Shown: piece after piece, positions 61,801 to 64,000 of the stretch
Layout: each line of letters begins with the position of its first letter
Numbering within the stretch: position 1 is the first letter of the stretch
Assembly (NCBI GenBank): GCA_019321725.1
Contig: CM033124.1
Location: forward strand, 14,570,001 to 14,634,000
Direction: 5' to 3'
DNA length: 64,000 nt
Source of the DNA: Paulownia fortunei
Lineage: Eukaryota; Streptophyta; Magnoliopsida; Lamiales; Paulowniaceae
Position numbers and translations under genes: made by a program
Notes under the pieces: model-generated
Database searches by the model: none
The model's input: the letters and a program-made list of their open reading frames with translations, nothing else
Told to the model about the DNA's origin: nothing

Positions 61801-64000
61801 TAGTAAAATTCATAATATATTATTATCACGTGCATACAGGAATTTTCACTTCTTTAATGCACGTACCAATTCATGCTCGTTGTCCCCGTTGGTTGTCTCA
61901 AAGACATCCTAAAGTCGACCTAATTTATGTAGTAAACCAACTTGATTAATTAAACTCAAAGGTTAGATTAACCTCATTAATCCCAACCTAATTTAGGTAG
62001 AGAGAAAAGGTGTGGGGTACAAATCAATGCAGATTAACAATAAGCCAGGAGTCTTTGCATTAGGTAATGACAGCGATTAGGTAATAGAAGCTGTTTGGCT
62101 GGAGACAACAAATACCTGGTCTGTATAAGCATAATTAGGTTAGGGATATAAGTGGCTCATTAAATCCATGCTTGGTACTAGGGAAACAAGCTTTCTTTTT
62201 TCTTTTAAATCTAGAATCACTCGAAGTAAGCTTTTTTGGAACTTATGTGAGAGTATAAAAACAGAGCTGCACGTAGCAATTATAATTATAGCCCACAACA
62301 AATTTAATTAAGAAGTTCAAATCCAAGTCGATTTTGTGACACTAGAAACTTGTGAACCAATTAGGGAACCTGAAATTTCTAGTTTTGGCATCTATTTTCT
62401 ATTGAAAATAGCGATACGGGGATACGAATAACGTTAAATTATTTTATGATTAAAAAACTTTAAATTGTTACTTTTTTAAAAATTATAATAAATAACAATA
62501 GGATAATTCAAATTTTTGAATCTTATAACATCCCACGTGTCATGTACGAAAATAATTATTGTCACGCATGACAACAATCTCTTACAATAGTCCATGTATT
62601 ATAAACTAGAGCAATTATTGTTATACATGCCAATAATTTCTACCCCATCAATCACCGTAATTTATTGTTATATCTGTCAACAGTTATCTCCCCAACAGTT
62701 GCTTCACATGGAAGTCGAACTTATGACCAAAAGGGATTGTTGGTCTGTAAGACAGCATTGACCCTCGTAGCAATTATTGAATACATGATTATTAACATGT
62801 GTAGGGATAATTGCTTTCGTAGCAAGATCATAATTGAAGCATATTTCATATTTTGTTGTATAGTTGAAAATTCTGAATTACACCCTTAATAGCTTTTAAT
62901 AGAGACGTTGAACCCATTATATATTTTCACAATATTTGTATTTTCAAAACTAATTTCGAACGTAACAGAAAATTGCAACCATAAAAAATTTTCAATTAAT
63001 TTTTTTCAGTTTGGGGTCTATTCTATCTGTGTAAGAAGAATGTCATGCTCAAAGACAAGCACTAGTTTACATCAAAGTTCTACGAGCTTGCTTATATGTA
63101 AATTATCCTAATATTGGTCCCCCTTTTCACCCCCCACCCCACCCCCTCAAAAGTTCTACGAGCTTGCTTATGTATAAATTATCCTAATATTGGTCCCCCT
63201 TTTTATATCGTAGCCTTCCCCCCCCCCCACCAATGGGACCAACAATTAAGATAACTTGAACCTGGAATCTCTGTATGATTTATGCATATTGGCTTGAATT
63301 CTGAGTTTTAACAATACTTTATAAAAATTAAAATTGTTCATGGGTTTTTCTTAGTGGGTCCGAAACCAAACCCTTTTAGGTTTTTAGTGCCCAAAGATTA
63401 AAGTTGTTGGTCAATGAACGTCAAGTGGAACCCATAATTGAATGGCTATGATCACGTCCCGACTCCCGATATCATTAGGTCTCAAAAAATCTTAAGATTT
63501 TGTTTCTATTCAGTCCTGCTTCAATTCCAATTTTAATATTTTTGAAAAATAAAATAAAATATTCTAATATCGAATCTCCAAACTATTTTCATTCATTCTC
63601 AAAATATTATAAAAAAAATAATTATTATATATATACATGTATATTTATATATATTTTATATATATTCCAATCATCTTTAATAAAAATAATATAGAATAAT
63701 ATAAAATAATGATGTGATATTTATAATCAAACAATATATGACATCTAAAGTTGTATCCTCGTAATTAAAACTAAATATATATAACAATTTTTTATATATT
63801 TCAAATTGTAAATATTTTTATTTTTTTAGCATAAACAATGAAATTGAAACCGAAATAATTCCATATAAACGCAATTCACATTTGTTTCCAAATTTTCTTC
63901 TTTTTTCCAATGGTAAGATTCTTTTTCAGTCCCTTTTCATCATAACTTCAGTGTAAATATAGATTGAAGATGAGAAGGACTGGTGATAAATTTAGTGCAA
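58881..64000. other. AT-rich gene-poor right end
   Basis: No coding region supported. Seen inside: an AT-rich block at about 59640-59990 resembling 7260-7610; a block from about 61226 starting ttagagatgacaa; a GC-richer patch at 61540-61650 with acgcgt and gcgcgt words; three hairpin-like units at 62552-62700; a 76-bp tandem repeat at 63077-63207; and an 11-C run at 63218-63228. Confidence 0.5.
63077..63207. repeat. 76-bp period direct repeat with C-rich spacer
   Basis: The unit gttctacgagcttgcttat through ttggtccccctttt occurs at 63077-63128 and 63153-63205. Between the copies is a C-rich tract (ccccccaccccaccccc). Differences are few (atgtaa versus gtataa). Confidence 0.85.

Noticed and set aside
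1..64000. CRISPR arrays, bacterial operons, organelle insertions
   Set aside because: No regularly spaced repeats with unique spacers, no Shine-Dalgarno-linked gene runs and no recognisable plastid or mitochondrial genes.

Overview
The window is nuclear DNA of a flowering plant. Its genes are split by many short GT-AG introns, the spacers are long and AT-rich, and every recognisable product has a plant-specific or plant-typical relative: YODA-type MAPKKK, chloroplast TatB/HCF106, TIC32-type reductase, PLATZ, PPR, SRC2-like C2 protein. Protein wording suits a eudicot, perhaps an asterid, but the species cannot be fixed from sequence alone. No bacterial, viral or organellar segment was seen.

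Layout. 420-4285 (+) is a C2H2 zinc-finger protein whose first exon lies left of the window. 5469-6200 (+) is an intronless membrane protein of unknown function (DUF7733-like). 8494-13472 (+) is a TIC32-like short-chain dehydrogenase in eight exons. 14639-20088 (-) is a YODA-like MAP kinase kinase kinase in eleven coding exons, with a leader intron up to about 21.3 kb. 21.3-28.7 kb is a gene desert. 28732-31927 (-) is a plant hydroxyproline-rich glycoprotein-family protein. 36776-39513 (+) is chloroplast TatB. 40711-41527 (-) is an SRC2-like C2 protein whose frame is broken twice. 43.4-44.35 kb (-) is a decayed non-LTR retrotransposon end. 47687-50213 (+) is fibrillarin. 52993-54016 (+) is a PLATZ zinc-binding protein. 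54884-56850 (-) is a broken PPR gene. An unassigned coding-like exon lies at 56902-57110 (-). 57.1-64 kb is gene-poor.

The genes do not form a pathway; this is an ordinary plant gene mixture. TatB and the TIC32-like protein both point to the chloroplast, and fibrillarin to the nucleolus. The most informative non-coding feature is a box C/D snoRNA in the fifth intron of the fibrillarin gene. It carries a 13-nt match to a conserved 25S rRNA segment and matches the intronic U60f arrangement known from Arabidopsis. The reader of that snoRNA class is fibrillarin itself, so protein and guide RNA share one transcript.

Other points worth a look: a GC-AG intron and a microsatellite-filled short intron in TatB, minimal upstream ORFs in the presumed YODA leader, two kinds of frame breakage in single-exon genes, several exact tandem duplications of 45-138 bp, and two collinear sequence blocks shared between 50.7-51.5 kb and 57.9-58.1 kb.
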